Of a stretch of 63,439 nucleotides of DNA, positions 23,696 through 33,262 are shown piece by piece. Position numbers and translations under genes: made by a program. The notes under the pieces were generated by a model that saw nothing but the letters and a program-made list of their open reading frames with translations, was not told the DNA's origin and searched no databases. The stretch lies in the IMG/VR virus record IMGVR_UViG_3300036466_000234, positions 1 to 63,439 of that record; one strand, 5' to 3'. How positions within the stretch are numbered: position 1 is the stretch's first letter; each line of letters begins with the position of its first letter. This stretch comes from a virus.

Positions 23696-26191
23696 TTAGT
23701 CTGAATGTATTCCACACTGCCCTACCTCTTTTAATAATCCCCATGTATAATTCATTTCATATAGCACAGCAACGCTCTTCTCCCCATACCTACTCTTAGC
23801 GATGTTCATAACTAGATATTTCTTAGTTGGGTCTAATGTAATATACTCTTGATGATACCCCTTCCCATCATCATTCAGTTTCCACTTATAAGGCTTAACG
23901 TCATATTTTTCACCTGTATATTCGTTGTCATATAACTGTCTACAAGCTAAGATAATGTCTAATACCTCTGCAATAGATTTAGCCTCAGATAGAATCGACT
24001 CATCCAATCCTCTCTTCTGCACTTCCTTATGCCTAAGGGCTGTTTGATATGTAGCGAAGCAATTTATATCCAATGTCCTGCAAGTTTCATATATCCTTCT
24101 AGAACTGTCTATCAACTCTCCTCTAACATTATCACTAGATGGGTTCTCGGATTTGTACGTGTCTAGAAATACGTGCCTAACCCCTCTGTAAGCATATCTA
24201 CGCACTATAGATAAGAACTCACTAACTGTATACTTATTAGCCTTTTTGAATAATATTTTATCTTTATAATGCTCATCAATATATTGCCTAGCTTTTTCTA
24301 TCATAATTTCCTGTTCGGGACTAAATTCTCCCTTAGATAAATCATTTCTGTTCAACTTCCAATAATTAAATTTTAAACATAGCGTTCTGACTAGTAGAAG
24401 CTCTTGTATTTGATGCTCTTCTGATTCATTACAATATAATAGCACAGGTTCACCTAAATCAACAAAACTCATGGCTATTTGATTAAACATTATGGTAGAA
24501 TTATGAGTTACAATAAAGTCATCTGTAATGTATAATCCACTAGGATTTGTTGTTTCTATACATTGCATTTCTACATCGTACCCTAGATCAATTATCTCTT
24601 TAAAATGATGCCTTTGCTCTAAATATTTATTGGATTCTTTATATCTACTTGTATGTTTTGGACTAGTAAAAAATCTATCTTGTCCAGCAACATGCTTTAT
24701 TGATATATTATAACATACACCCGATGTGTATTTTTTACTTCTAGGGTCAACTCCATATTTAACACTATACCCCAAACTTCTACATAACCATATCATATCA
24801 TCTTTTAATCTAGTTGATGTTGTTGTATACATTAGATTCGATATAGTTTTGCTTGCACACCCATCGCAATCAAACAAACCTCTCAATAATTCTAATCTAT
24901 CTTCCTTGCTTGCATATAAATATTCTTTAGGGATAAATTTATCATAACTCTTTACTTTTAATCCCATTGCTTTAATATGCTGATTTAATATATTTTTATT
25001 TCTTAAATGATCGTTATGTTTTATAGAATACCTATAATTGTCACCTTTTTGTTTTTTTACATGGTAATCTTCGGGTATTAAACTTTTAACTTTATTTACT
25101 ATATATTCTTCATCGGTACTAAAAGTCACTGTATTGCCACTTAGATGCCCATCTGCTATTAATACTCCTAATAGATATGGAGGAATAGGCAACTCTTTCT
25201 TGTCAAATTCAATAGGGTTATTTTTCTGTATATATCTATTCGTATACTTAATATTCATTATATCCCTTAATTCACGAGTTTGATATTTTTTACGTTTACT
25301 ATCGCTTACATTCCACAGATGTTTATCATTGCATATAGTTTCCGCTCCATCTGAGAATTTAACTTTAAATGCCCTTAGCCTCCCCTGTGGCATTATGTTT
25401 TTAACTTTATATAACTTACCGTCTTCACCATATATCTCAGTTCCAACTTTTAACTCCCTCATCTCTTTGAAGCCATCTCTAGTTAAAACTTTTGCATCTA
25501 ATGGTTGTGCTTTTCCAGAGTTAGTTACTGATGTCAACAGGGAAAAGTTACTCATGTGCAATCCTAGAGTTGTATTAGAAATCATCCTTAGTCCATCATA
25601 TGGAGTTCCCAATTTTTTCTTTTCTCTTAAATCTTGCAGAAACTGATCGGTAATGGATATGGATTGCACGCCTGTATCCGACACATTATTCTTTCTGATC
25701 TCATTAACTTTGAAGTCAACATATGAAGATAATTCGTCTTGGCTCATAATTACTGACATATTCTCCAACTTCTCTTGCAACTCTATTGTCAATTTATATG
25801 TATCTAGTGCAGAATTGCTTGTAGAAAAGTCTGACAGATATGTATTGAAGTTTGTAGGATTAATCTCTTTCTCTAAATTCTTAATGGTTTGATACCCATT
25901 GCATTTAATAAACTCCCCTCTTAGTATTTGTGAGTTAGACAATACCGTATCTATAATAGATAAATCTACCTCACTAGCACCTTTTTCATACACTTTATGC
26001 AATACTTCGAATAAAACCTTGCCCTCATCTGTAAGCATACTACTAGCCTTGATTCCCGAACAATTTAGAAATAGAGATAAATCACTAGCCAAACAACCTA
26101 TCAATTTACCTTCTATATTAGCTCTGTTGGAAGTTAAATTTTCGGGATATGTTTTTAACTCCCCCTTTGTTGTTATGAAATTATAACTCAT
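23696..26191 (-). CDS. DnaB-type replicative helicase containing an intein
   Basis: An 831-residue precursor; removal of the intein (24500-25510) leaves about 494 residues, normal for DnaB. N-terminal helical domain about 1-165, linker, then the RecA-like motor. The P-loop SVTNSGK is split from STIMFNQIA by the intein. Downstream, EPVLLYCNES, RHVFLDTYKS (Walker B) and CFATYQTALR (sensor) are visible. Start ATG at 26191 follows AAAGGTGAG and overlaps the methylase stop. It would unwind the phage fork together with primase. Confidence 0.85.
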   Translation of the reverse strand: MSYNFITTKGELKTYPENLTSNRANIEGKLIGCLASDLSLFLNCSGIKASSMLTDEGKVLFEVLHKVYEKGASEVDLSIIDTVLSNSQILRGEFIKCNGYQTIKNLEKEINPTNFNTYLSDFSTSNSALDTYKLTIELQEKLENMSVIMSQDELSSYVDFKVNEIRKNNVSDTGVQSISITDQFLQDLREKKKLGTPYDGLRMISNTTLGLHMSNFSLLTSVTNSGKAQPLDAKVLTRDGFKEMRELKVGTEIYGEDGKLYKVKNIMPQGRLRAFKVKFSDGAETICNDKHLWNVSDSKRKKYQTRELRDIMNIKYTNRYIQKNNPIEFDKKELPIPPYLLGVLIADGHLSGNTVTFSTDEEYIVNKVKSLIPEDYHVKKQKGDNYRYSIKHNDHLRNKNILNQHIKAMGLKVKSYDKFIPKEYLYASKEDRLELLRGLFDCDGCASKTISNLMYTTTSTRLKDDMIWLCRSLGYSVKYGVDPRSKKYTSGVCYNISIKHVAGQDRFFTSPKHTSRYKESNKYLEQRHHFKEIIDLGYDVEMQCIETTNPSGLYITDDFIVTHNSTIMFNQIAMSFVDLGEPVLLYCNESEEHQIQELLLVRTLCLKFNYWKLNRNDLSKGEFSPEQEIMIEKARQYIDEHYKDKILFKKANKYTVSEFLSIVRRYAYRGVRHVFLDTYKSENPSSDNVRGELIDSSRRIYETCRTLDINCFATYQTALRHKEVQKRGLDESILSEAKSIAEVLDIILACRQLYDNEYTGEKYDVKPYKWKLNDDGKGYHQEYITLDPTKKYLVMNIAKSRYGEKSVAVLYEMNYTWGLLKEVGQCGIHSD
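24500..25510 (-). mobile_element. Intein with LAGLIDADG endonuclease in helicase P-loop
   Basis: A 337-residue intein runs from AQPLDAKVLTRDGFKEM to GLYITDDFIVTHN, followed by extein Ser. It has Hedgehog/Intein blocks (block A with Ala as first residue; TH of block F and His-Asn of block G before +1 Ser) and both LAGLIDADG motifs (LLGVLIADGHL and LLRGLFDCDG). Ala1 means the standard first N-S shift cannot occur, so splicing would use the alternative class 2/3 route. Insertion is between Lys and Ser of the Walker A motif. Confidence 0.9.
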
Positions 26192-26895
26192 TCGCACTCA
26201 CCTTTATATATGAATAATTTTTCTACACCTTTTTTAGCACCTGTGTTTTTAGTCAAGCTACTAACTATTTCTTTTTGCCACACACATTCAAAATCATCGG
26301 GTGCATTATATTCACTTATGAACACTTGATGGCCTTCTTTGGACTTAACTCTGCACCACTCCCAAAACTCATCATGGTTAAAGCTATCTTTGTATTTAGT
26401 AGTATTGGCATATGGTGGATCGCAATATATAATAGAATTATTAGGGATGTCTAATTCGTTATATTCACTATGAACAAATTCTACACCTTGTAATAATTCG
26501 GATTGTTTTGTGGCACTTCTGTAAGCCTCTGCTACATAATCTCTCTTCCCTTTTTTATCTCTACGCCATCCACCAAACCATTTCCCTCCATAAGACAAAG
26601 CAAATCCATAATATCCTTTTAATGCCTTATTATTACTATTTTTAGCAAATTTATATTCTAATTCATTAGTTTCAGTATTATCTTTAGGAATGATTGTAAT
26701 ATTATCCCTAATCAATTTTAACGCCTCTATTAAATATTCATTACAATCAGCACCTATTCTATTTTCTTCAACCTTATCAATCATATTAGCACCACCAACA
26801 AAAGGTTCTACATACCATTGACCTTCTTTTCTATCTTTTAATATAATCGGTAAAATATGTCTTGCTATTCTATTCTTACTCCCCATGTATTTCAC
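26188..26895 (-). CDS. DNA adenine methylase (Dam-like, D12 class)
   Basis: A 235-residue N6-adenine methyltransferase. MKYMGSKNRIARHILPII is the typical N-terminal SAM-binding start, YVEPFVGGANM the FxGxG motif I and YCDPPYANTTKYKD the catalytic DPPY motif IV. No restriction partner is adjacent, so it is an orphan methylase that probably protects phage DNA or marks replication origins. It sits in the replication operon just upstream of the helicase, with a four-base overlap. Confidence 0.9.
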   Translation of the reverse strand: MKYMGSKNRIARHILPIILKDRKEGQWYVEPFVGGANMIDKVEENRIGADCNEYLIEALKLIRDNITIIPKDNTETNELEYKFAKNSNNKALKGYYGFALSYGGKWFGGWRRDKKGKRDYVAEAYRSATKQSELLQGVEFVHSEYNELDIPNNSIIYCDPPYANTTKYKDSFNHDEFWEWCRVKSKEGHQVFISEYNAPDDFECVWQKEIVSSLTKNTGAKKGVEKLFIYKGECE

Positions 26896-27410
26896 TCAAT
26901 CTCCCCCATTTTTCTTAATATCTCACTTATATCACTTTTACCTCTTCTCTTTACATATGGCATAGAATATTCAACATTTTCATTATATTCCACATTCTTA
27001 TTTTTCTTATTATTCCTCATCATCTTAACACCATCATCAACGTGCCTATCTAGGACAGCAATGGCATATTTGATTCTATCATTCCCATTAATAATACAAT
27101 TCTCGTCTATTAAATCCATTATTAATTTCATGCAAGATTTAATTGTGTTATATAATACCTCATTACTACCATATTTATTAACAATTTTTTTATTCAAGCT
27201 ATTAATCAGTATAGTAGATTGGGTTGATAATTTCTTTAATCCGCTAATATCTAACATTAAATCCATTGTGAGTGTCTTATAGCCATTCTCAGCCATTACA
27301 ACCTCATACTCCGACTCATTACAGTAGTAAGAGTTCCTGCCTTTCTCTACGACCTTATAAGCCTCGTCACGTTCTATTTTCTCTCCACAAGCTCTACATT
27401 TTACTTTCAT
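26892..27410 (-). CDS. Zinc-ribbon phage protein
   Basis: A 172-residue protein with an N-terminal CRACGEKIER knuckle and a YYCNESEYE second half, a LIM/zinc-ribbon pattern common in Firmicute and related phages. The rest is helical with a basic C-terminus (MRNNKKNKN). It is the first gene after the promoter at 27428-27456, and its stop overlaps the Dam start. Function unknown. Confidence 0.65.
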   Translation of the reverse strand: MKVKCRACGEKIERDEAYKVVEKGRNSYYCNESEYEVVMAENGYKTLTMDLMLDISGLKKLSTQSTILINSLNKKIVNKYGSNEVLYNTIKSCMKLIMDLIDENCIINGNDRIKYAIAVLDRHVDDGVKMMRNNKKNKNVEYNENVEYSMPYVKRRGKSDISEILRKMGEIE

Positions 27411-27427
27411 TTAACACCTCCGAAAGT

Positions 27428-27456
27428 ATTATAACATAATTATTGTGTTATGTCAA
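27428..27456 (-). promoter_or_regulatory. Sigma-70 promoter of replication operon
   Basis: Full consensus TTGACA, 17-nt spacer, TATAAT with TG of an extended -10, minus strand. It drives the zinc-ribbon, dam, helicase and primase genes. Confidence 0.85.
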
Positions 27457-27465
27457 TTTTTTAGT

Positions 27466-27493
27466 AAAAGAAAGAGAGGTTTTTACACCTCTC
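27466..27493 (-). terminator. Intrinsic terminator
   Basis: GAGAGGT pairs with ACCTCTC on the minus strand, then TTTCTTTT. It closes the upstream operon just after the stop at 27498 and is followed within ten bases by the next promoter. Confidence 0.75.
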
Positions 27494-27497
27494 ATCT

Positions 27498-27710
27498 TTA
27501 GTTTAATAATACATTCTCAGACTTATTCATGATGTTTAAATATTCTCCCAATTCTAAATATAATTTAGATATGGCTATGCAACTATCGTGAGTATAAGTG
27601 TCTTCGAATTCCTCAATTTGAACTATCACGTCCTCAACTCTACTACTCAATTCACTTTCACTTAACATTTCCATGTCAACTATTTCTAATTGTACAAGCT
27701 TAGTTTCCAT
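27498..27710 (-). CDS. Small acidic hypothetical protein
   Basis: A 70-residue acidic protein (METKLVQLEIVDMEMLSESE) that overlaps the stop of the ATPase gene by about eleven bases. It is mostly helical, with no recognised motif. It is the last gene of the recombination operon before the terminator. Confidence 0.55.
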   Translation of the reverse strand: METKLVQLEIVDMEMLSESELSSRVEDVIVQIEEFEDTYTHDSCIAISKLYLELGEYLNIMNKSENVLLN

Positions 27711-28848
27711 TCACATCATATCCTAGATATGTCATAATTTGACCTATAGTTCCCATATCAGAAGCCTTAATTGCCTCTTGGTATGATGGTTTTAAATCAT
27801 TTAACCATTGCACAGCAGAATCATCCATTCTAGTTATGCTAGACTCTATCCAAGCAATCAGCTTAGACTTGATAATATTATCCTCAGACTGAGCATCTTC
27901 TTGCTTTAGTGACTCGATCTTAACTTCTTCTTTCTTTTTATGCTCTGTAATTTGTTCAACCTTCTTTGCTTCTAATACTACGTCATCTTTTATCCCCGAT
28001 GCAGATTTGACTGCTTTCTTAAATATATTAATAAATATCTCTGCTGTTTCATTGGCACTACTTCCTGCCTTAAACTCATTCGGAACATCTTGAAATCTAG
28101 CCTTTGCCCCCTTAAATTCTTCGTCATTTCTAAGTTTAATAACTCTATCTCCAACCACTTCTTGTTTATTAATTATAGTTCTTTCAAGTGCATATGCCAA
28201 TGAGAAATCGCAATCATCCAATATAACAGAATCAAAACCTTCTCCTGTCGCAGAGCCTACATATGAATATTCTTCCCCTGTAGTTCTAGTTTTCTTTTGT
28301 TTAGTTCTAGAGTGAGAAATATAATATGGTATAAAACCTGCATTTCTAAGCTTATCTATAATGTCTTCAGTTAGCATGGCTTTGAGTTTAGAGTGTCCAG
28401 CTCCATAGCCTCCATATGTGGCATTAAAGTTCTTCCGAACGCCTGTTTCGTTAAGGTGAATATTCTCAACTTCCTTCATTCCATACTTCTCTAGTCTAGT
28501 AGTCGTATCTATTCCTACTATTTTAATAGGAAAGTTAGGGTCTTGCTTTTTAGCCATAACTAAAGTGTCTACAGCTTGTTTAACTTCTTTCCAACTTGTA
28601 AGAGTGTCTTTCTTTAGACCCGTTTTTGGATCGGTTAATTTAAATATATTCAACCCATTTAGAGAAGTATATCCTAATTCTAATGGTAATAATATTCCTA
28701 TGTTTTTATTTCCTGTTTCTTTTGCAAACTCTGTAACCAATGAATGGAACAGAGAAGTCTTTCCAACTCCCGCCTCACCCATTATCCTAATTGAGTAGTC
28801 AAACAAATCTAGCGATGTTTCATTTGTCTCCATAAAATCAAATTGCAT
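27700..28848 (-). CDS. RecA-like ATPase, AAA_24/Sak4 type
   Basis: A 382-residue protein with Walker A at about residues 24-31 (GEAGVGKT), Walker B in KIVGIDTTTRLEK and a sensor-like YYISHSRTK. The N-terminal core matches phage ATPases of the Sak4/AAA_24 type, used in single-strand annealing and recombination. The C-terminal third is a charged linker and a helical domain (about 330-382). Neighbours are a putative ssDNA-binding protein and a Cas4-like nuclease, which together form a plausible recombination set. Confidence 0.75.
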   Translation of the reverse strand: MQFDFMETNETSLDLFDYSIRIMGEAGVGKTSLFHSLVTEFAKETGNKNIGILLPLELGYTSLNGLNIFKLTDPKTGLKKDTLTSWKEVKQAVDTLVMAKKQDPNFPIKIVGIDTTTRLEKYGMKEVENIHLNETGVRKNFNATYGGYGAGHSKLKAMLTEDIIDKLRNAGFIPYYISHSRTKQKKTRTTGEEYSYVGSATGEGFDSVILDDCDFSLAYALERTIINKQEVVGDRVIKLRNDEEFKGAKARFQDVPNEFKAGSSANETAEIFINIFKKAVKSASGIKDDVVLEAKKVEQITEHKKKEEVKIESLKQEDAQSEDNIIKSKLIAWIESSITRMDDSAVQWLNDLKPSYQEAIKASDMGTIGQIMTYLGYDVNGN

Positions 28849-28875
28849 TGTATCATCTCCCTTTATATATATTAA

Positions 28876-29488
28876 TTATGATTTGTGTGCTTCTAATTTT
28901 CCATTCTTATATCTAACATATTTTTTTATTTCGTTATTATTATTTATAATAAAACCTTCAACCTTTCTTTGCTCTGAATCACAATACCATTCATATATTT
29001 CATCTAATTCTTTTACATTAGGATACTGCTCTAATTCTCCTATGATAGTAACCATATTCATATATGATGGAAATACTTGCTCTGTAAAAGCATATTTAAG
29101 AAACTCTGTTTTATATACTATATTAAAAATCTCTATATCATCATTTATTCTAGCCTTTGCAAATACATGAAATCTATTTTCGAGATTAGGATATCCTATC
29201 TTACCCATACCTATCCATTCACCAAACACTCCACTATTTTCATATAACTGTGATAATAAATCTTCTCTATTTTCTGTTAGCCATCCATATAATCCTTTAT
29301 ATAATTCCTTAGAATTTAAAGTTTGAATTTCATCAAAGTAAAAATAATAATTCCTTTGTGCTACTAGCAATCTTCCATTATGATTAAAGAATCCTAAATT
29401 AGAACCATCTAATTTTTCAGTTAATATAATTTTACTTTTTTCTTTTTGCTATTCTTTTAGTTTTTGGATATAATGTTTTTTTATTCAT
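28876..29488 (-). CDS. RNA ligase with apparent frameshift
   Basis: The nucleotidyltransferase motifs of T4-type RNA ligases are all visible but in a frame without a start: EKLDGSNLG (motif I, catalytic Lys), GEWIGMGKI and FHVFAKAR (middle motifs), EGFII (IV) and KYVRYKNGK (V). The upstream ATG at 29488, behind GGGGAGGA, encodes MNKKTLYPKTKRIAKR in another frame that stops after 19 codons. One A fewer in the run of six at 29436-29441 would join the two. This is an error, a real inactivation, or slippage. Restored, it would be about 203 residues, short for Rnl enzymes. Confidence 0.75.
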
Positions 29489-29560
29489 TCATTCCTCCCC
29501 TTATATATTAGTGTTACATTTGAGGATTAGACGAATCTAACCCCCCATATCTAATACTAA

Positions 29561-30778
29561 TTATTTAAAAAATTGCGACATATCTATTCCCATCTTAGGT
29601 GGGGTAGGTGGTGTTGCCATAGTAGGTGTAGGAGCTGGAATCCTTACCATTCCTTGTGCTTGTTCTAATGTGATAGTTTTAGGTGCAGACACTTTTGAAC
29701 CAAATATATCAGAAGGTTGCACTGTATCTTCTTTAATTCCACCAACAAATAATGGTTGAATCATATAGTTTTTAGTAGTCTTAGGTCTAATACCCCTAGT
29801 CTTTTTAATCTCATCTAGTGAATACTTTACAGGGTCTATTTGATTAAGGAACTTCTCTTGAACTGTTAATGAGTCCACAGTTAACTCCCCACCAACTTGC
29901 TCTCCTTTTACTCTACATACAAATTCAGAAGTGTAATACTTCATAGGTTGCAACTCTTCACCTGTTGGGGTAGAGTTTAATAATGTTTCTACTGTACTAT
30001 AAATTTGTGGATTAGTAACGACATCTAGATCGAGGCTAAACAAATCTTTTGTCTTTACAATCTTATTTATATACTCATTCGCATCATTTCTCTCTTGAAC
30101 AGGAACGAATATGTTAAATGGTATCTTCTTCACAGGTTGGGTAATGAATTTATCATAATCAATAAACTCAGCGGAGTTTTTAATGAAATGTGTTGCTATT
30201 CTTATTTCAAGTTTTTCCTCTTCATTTTCATATGAAGGTCTTATATAAGATGGAGTGAAATTCATTCCAACTTTATCTTTTCCACTATAGTAATTCACAC
30301 TTCCATTAATTGTAAATGTCTTTCCTTTTAATATTTCCATATTCTCTATCATCTTATTCATATAATGAGCATCTGATAGAGTTGCAAAAACTTCTTTTCC
30401 ATCGAATGTAATTTTTCTTTTTAGAAACTCTGCACACCCTTCAACTATCTTAGGGTCAGATGCTAATGATTCATCAATTCTAGATGTTGCAGAGTCATTA
30501 ATGCCTTTATACAGCACAGTTGCCTTTCTATCTACAGAAGCATATGATCTAATCTTGAGATACTCTCTAGCACCATCTGCTTCAACATACATGTTTAGAG
30601 TCGTCTCAGTTCTGTTAGGCTGTCCATCTTTATATGTAACAACTTTCCTAGCATAACCAAAATCAGTTATCTTTTGTGTATTGCCAAAATAATCAGCAGT
30701 TGTTTCCTTTGGTTCTGGTAGTGCATCGTTGAATCCTATCTTTCCCACAAAACTAAAGTTTGAATATAATTTTTCCAT
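29561..30778 (-). CDS. Putative ssDNA-binding / recombination protein
   Basis: A 405-residue protein starting MEKLYSNFSFVGKIGF behind GGAGGTTCAA. It is strand-rich over about 1-290, like large phage OB-fold proteins. A proline-rich linker (PAPTPTMATPPTPP) leads to a short tail ending MSQFFK. Position beside the RecA-like ATPase and Cas4-like nuclease suggests ssDNA binding or annealing. Residues 314-329 (IDPVKYSLDEIKKTRG) recur almost exactly in the BRO protein at 34945-36663. Function is inferred from context only. Confidence 0.5.
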   Translation of the reverse strand: MEKLYSNFSFVGKIGFNDALPEPKETTADYFGNTQKITDFGYARKVVTYKDGQPNRTETTLNMYVEADGAREYLKIRSYASVDRKATVLYKGINDSATSRIDESLASDPKIVEGCAEFLKRKITFDGKEVFATLSDAHYMNKMIENMEILKGKTFTINGSVNYYSGKDKVGMNFTPSYIRPSYENEEEKLEIRIATHFIKNSAEFIDYDKFITQPVKKIPFNIFVPVQERNDANEYINKIVKTKDLFSLDLDVVTNPQIYSTVETLLNSTPTGEELQPMKYYTSEFVCRVKGEQVGGELTVDSLTVQEKFLNQIDPVKYSLDEIKKTRGIRPKTTKNYMIQPLFVGGIKEDTVQPSDIFGSKVSAPKTITLEQAQGMVRIPAPTPTMATPPTPPKMGIDMSQFFK

Positions 30779-30821
30779 TTGAACCTCCATTTATTTTTAT
30801 ATATTTATTTCGAACAAGGTA

Positions 30822-30850
30822 ATTATAACACACTCACAATATTATGTCAA
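30822..30850 (-). promoter_or_regulatory. Sigma-70 promoter
   Basis: Full consensus TTGACA, 17-nt spacer, TATAAT with extended -10 TG, minus strand, between the membrane-protein gene and the ssDNA-binding-protein gene, which it drives. Confidence 0.85.
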
Positions 30851-31318
30851 CTATTTTTTAATTAAATCTCTCACTACTACGAAAATTCCTACAATACCTA
30901 TTGTTGCAATTAGTAATACAATGGGAATCCACATTGGGCTTAATACCCACCACCAAGACCATGTAATATATCCTGTTAGTTTTAATCCTATAAATAATAC
31001 TGTTAATAAACTAGTAAAAATTCTACTCGCACCATTTGATTTGTTTTCTATACCATTCTCCTTTTTTGCATCATCCAATACACATAATAAATCATCCAAA
31101 CTTGCAATACATTTATTTAATTCACCTTTCGTGGCAACTAAGAATTGCAAATACTCCCCTTGAGCCCCTTCCATGCAACTATCTATTTGTGCAACTAATT
31201 CAATATTAATATCCAATTCTGCCTCATATTTTTCTATTTGATAATTACGATAAGACTTTGAATATTTTACTAAAAAAGCACCAACCCACGATTTAATCCA
31301 TACTTTAAACTTGCCCAT
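30851..31318 (-). CDS. Two-helix membrane protein
   Basis: A 155-residue protein. An N-terminal cytoplasmic helical region (about 1-95) precedes two C-terminal membrane helices (FTSLLTVLFIGLKLTG and IPIVLLIATIGIVGIFVVV) joined by an aromatic turn (WSWWWVLSPMW). The WWWVLSPxW pattern occurs in many small phage membrane proteins of unknown role. A holin-like or superinfection role is possible but not shown. Behind GGAGGAATA. Confidence 0.6.
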   Translation of the reverse strand: MGKFKVWIKSWVGAFLVKYSKSYRNYQIEKYEAELDINIELVAQIDSCMEGAQGEYLQFLVATKGELNKCIASLDDLLCVLDDAKKENGIENKSNGASRIFTSLLTVLFIGLKLTGYITWSWWWVLSPMWIPIVLLIATIGIVGIFVVVRDLIKK

Positions 31319-31329
31319 TATTCCTCCTA

Positions 31330-32616
31330 TTATAAATTTAATTTAACATTAACATACTGCTTATAGTGCTTACATCCATCTTTTTGTCCACAGAGATTCG
31401 TGCAGTAAAAACCCCCATCATTCATTATATCCATAGGCTTATACATAACTTCGGGTTGACCATCTTTACTCTCAATTAATCCCACAGTATCAATTACGTA
31501 ATTTTCCATTTCAGCAAAGATTTCATCTGTCAGTTCATATTTTTCATAATATGGTTGCACATCAAATCCTAAAGCTCTCAGCTCTGTTTTAACGTCATCT
31601 GACAACTTAGACCATAAATTATGTGACTTAAATTCTTCTATGACCTCCTCAGACACATTAGCACCCTTAAAATGCCTTTCCATCTTACTACCTACATCTT
31701 TTCTATCATAAACTATCTTCTTAGGTGTGTCATCAAAACCATACTTTGCTAATATTTGCTCTTTATATTGTAATCCCATTTCAACTAGCTCTGCCTTTTT
31801 TATTCCTTTTAATTCTTTCTCATCAATACCAAATTCTATAAATGCAGATTTGATTTCTTTTGCTGTTAAACTAGAAAACTCTTTATGCCAATTTGAGGGT
31901 AATGTACATTCCACATACTTCATCATATTCCATTGCACATACTTCACAGATACACCTGTTAGTTTAGTATACATATGAGCATAAATTGCTAATTGCCTAC
32001 CATATTTTAATAAATCTTTAGCTTTGAATTTGCTAGATGATTTGTGGTCGGATATTACCACATAAGGATTGCCATTTTCATCTTTATAGCAATATACCTC
32101 ATCTATAAAACCTTGCATGAATATCTTATTTTGTTCTCCACCAAAAACACCGCAAACAAACATTTCTGTTATAATTTTATCAACTTTAGGCAATTCGTAG
32201 TCTTGAAAAAAGCACTCTAGATTGGCAATATATGTAGACTCAATTTTATCACTAGGAAATTTCAACCCTGCTAATTTAGCCTTGTCATAAGCCTTTTTGA
32301 ATTTGGGTAACATTTCTTCTCTAGTTATATTGCCATTTGTATATTCTTCTAATACATCATGGGATATTCCGCCTAAAAAACTATACACATTATCTTTTCC
32401 ACGTTCTCTCAATACATAATTCTTATAATATTCATATTCACATTGATGGATAGAGCCTAGTCTACTATATGAATAACAAATTTTTCCCATATCCTTTGCT
32501 ATATTCTTAAAATCTTTTTCTAATTCACTCCTAACCCTCTTATTCTTTTCCTCTACAACAATAGGTGTAATTGGAATTTGAATAGGTGGGATAGGAGGTA
32601 TAATTATATTATTCAA
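31330..32616 (-). CDS. Cas4/RecB-like PD-(D/E)XK nuclease
   Basis: A 428-residue protein with the RecB-family layout: YSRLGSIHQCEYEYYKNYV near the N-terminus, GGISHDVLEEY (His), GFIDEVYCY (Asp), VVISDHKSSSK (D...HK catalytic core) and a GRQLAIYAHMY motif-QxxxY-like helix. A C-terminal Cys cluster (CTNLCGQKDGCKHY) may hold an iron-sulfur cluster as in Cas4/AddB. It likely resects DNA ends for the phage recombination system. TTG start with AAGGGGGTATG upstream. Confidence 0.8.
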   Translation of the reverse strand: MNNIIIPPIPPIQIPITPIVVEEKNKRVRSELEKDFKNIAKDMGKICYSYSRLGSIHQCEYEYYKNYVLRERGKDNVYSFLGGISHDVLEEYTNGNITREEMLPKFKKAYDKAKLAGLKFPSDKIESTYIANLECFFQDYELPKVDKIITEMFVCGVFGGEQNKIFMQGFIDEVYCYKDENGNPYVVISDHKSSSKFKAKDLLKYGRQLAIYAHMYTKLTGVSVKYVQWNMMKYVECTLPSNWHKEFSSLTAKEIKSAFIEFGIDEKELKGIKKAELVEMGLQYKEQILAKYGFDDTPKKIVYDRKDVGSKMERHFKGANVSEEVIEEFKSHNLWSKLSDDVKTELRALGFDVQPYYEKYELTDEIFAEMENYVIDTVGLIESKDGQPEVMYKPMDIMNDGGFYCTNLCGQKDGCKHYKQYVNVKLNL

Positions 32617-32636
32617 AACATACCCCCTTATAAAAA

Positions 32637-32876
32637 CTATATTGTCAATTCATATCTTTCAACATTATCTCCGCAAGTGTCACATCTACCTAAATCTTCA
32701 TATTCGCCATTCATTTCAACTATGCTTGAGATTATAAAAAACAACGTACATCCGTCTACACTATCAATTAATTTATGCAATATTTCTTTTTGTTCGTTAA
32801 AATTGTAATCACAAAGTTCCTTTCCATCAATTTCTAAACTATCATTCATGCAACCTTCAACTCTGACTAATTTCAT
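32637..32876 (-). CDS. Small Cys-containing protein
   Basis: A 79-residue protein (MKLVRVEGCMNDSLEIDG) with a C-terminal CDTCGDNVERYEL knuckle that could bind zinc with upstream Cys residues. Behind GGGAGGTAGAA. No family recognised. Confidence 0.55.
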   Translation of the reverse strand: MKLVRVEGCMNDSLEIDGKELCDYNFNEQKEILHKLIDSVDGCTLFFIISSIVEMNGEYEDLGRCDTCGDNVERYELTI

Positions 32877-32904
32877 TTCTACCTCCCCTTATAAATTCCA
32901 AAAT

Positions 32905-33249
32905 TTATAAGCTTTTCAACAGTTCTTCATTTTCGTGAATGTTACCTATAACTTTACAATCCCCTTTTATAAAATCTTTGTAATCTAATCTTCTAGATGT
33001 TTTTATATCGAACGTGACAAACTGTTCATCAAAAATTACTTCACAAATAGCTCCTGTATCAGTTATTAATATATCTCCTTCATATATCTCATTATCATTG
33101 CTATCTTTAATACCTGTATATTGTTCTAAAACATCATCATCTTTAGCGTTGCCATAATATAGGTGACCATTTTCACCTATGTTGTAATAAGGCATTTTAG
33201 AATATTTTTGCATACCAATATCCCACACCCTAAACTTAAATTCCCTCAT
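32905..33249 (-). CDS. YopX-family protein
   Basis: A 114-residue protein with the typical YopX family start (MREFKFRVWD), middle (EQYTGIKDSNDNEIYEGDIL) and end (VIGNIHENEELL). YopX-like proteins are common in phages of low-GC bacteria; their function is unknown. It has an AGGAGGTATAAAAT ribosome site, and the repeated element at 33263-33291 lies immediately upstream. Confidence 0.85.
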   Translation of the reverse strand: MREFKFRVWDIGMQKYSKMPYYNIGENGHLYYGNAKDDDVLEQYTGIKDSNDNEIYEGDILITDTGAICEVIFDEQFVTFDIKTSRRLDYKDFIKGDCKVIGNIHENEELLKSL

Positions 33250-33262
33250 ATTTTATACCTCC

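Noticed and set aside
26188-26895. Restriction-modification system
   Set aside because: Dam-like methylase alone in a replication operon; no restriction enzyme gene adjacent.
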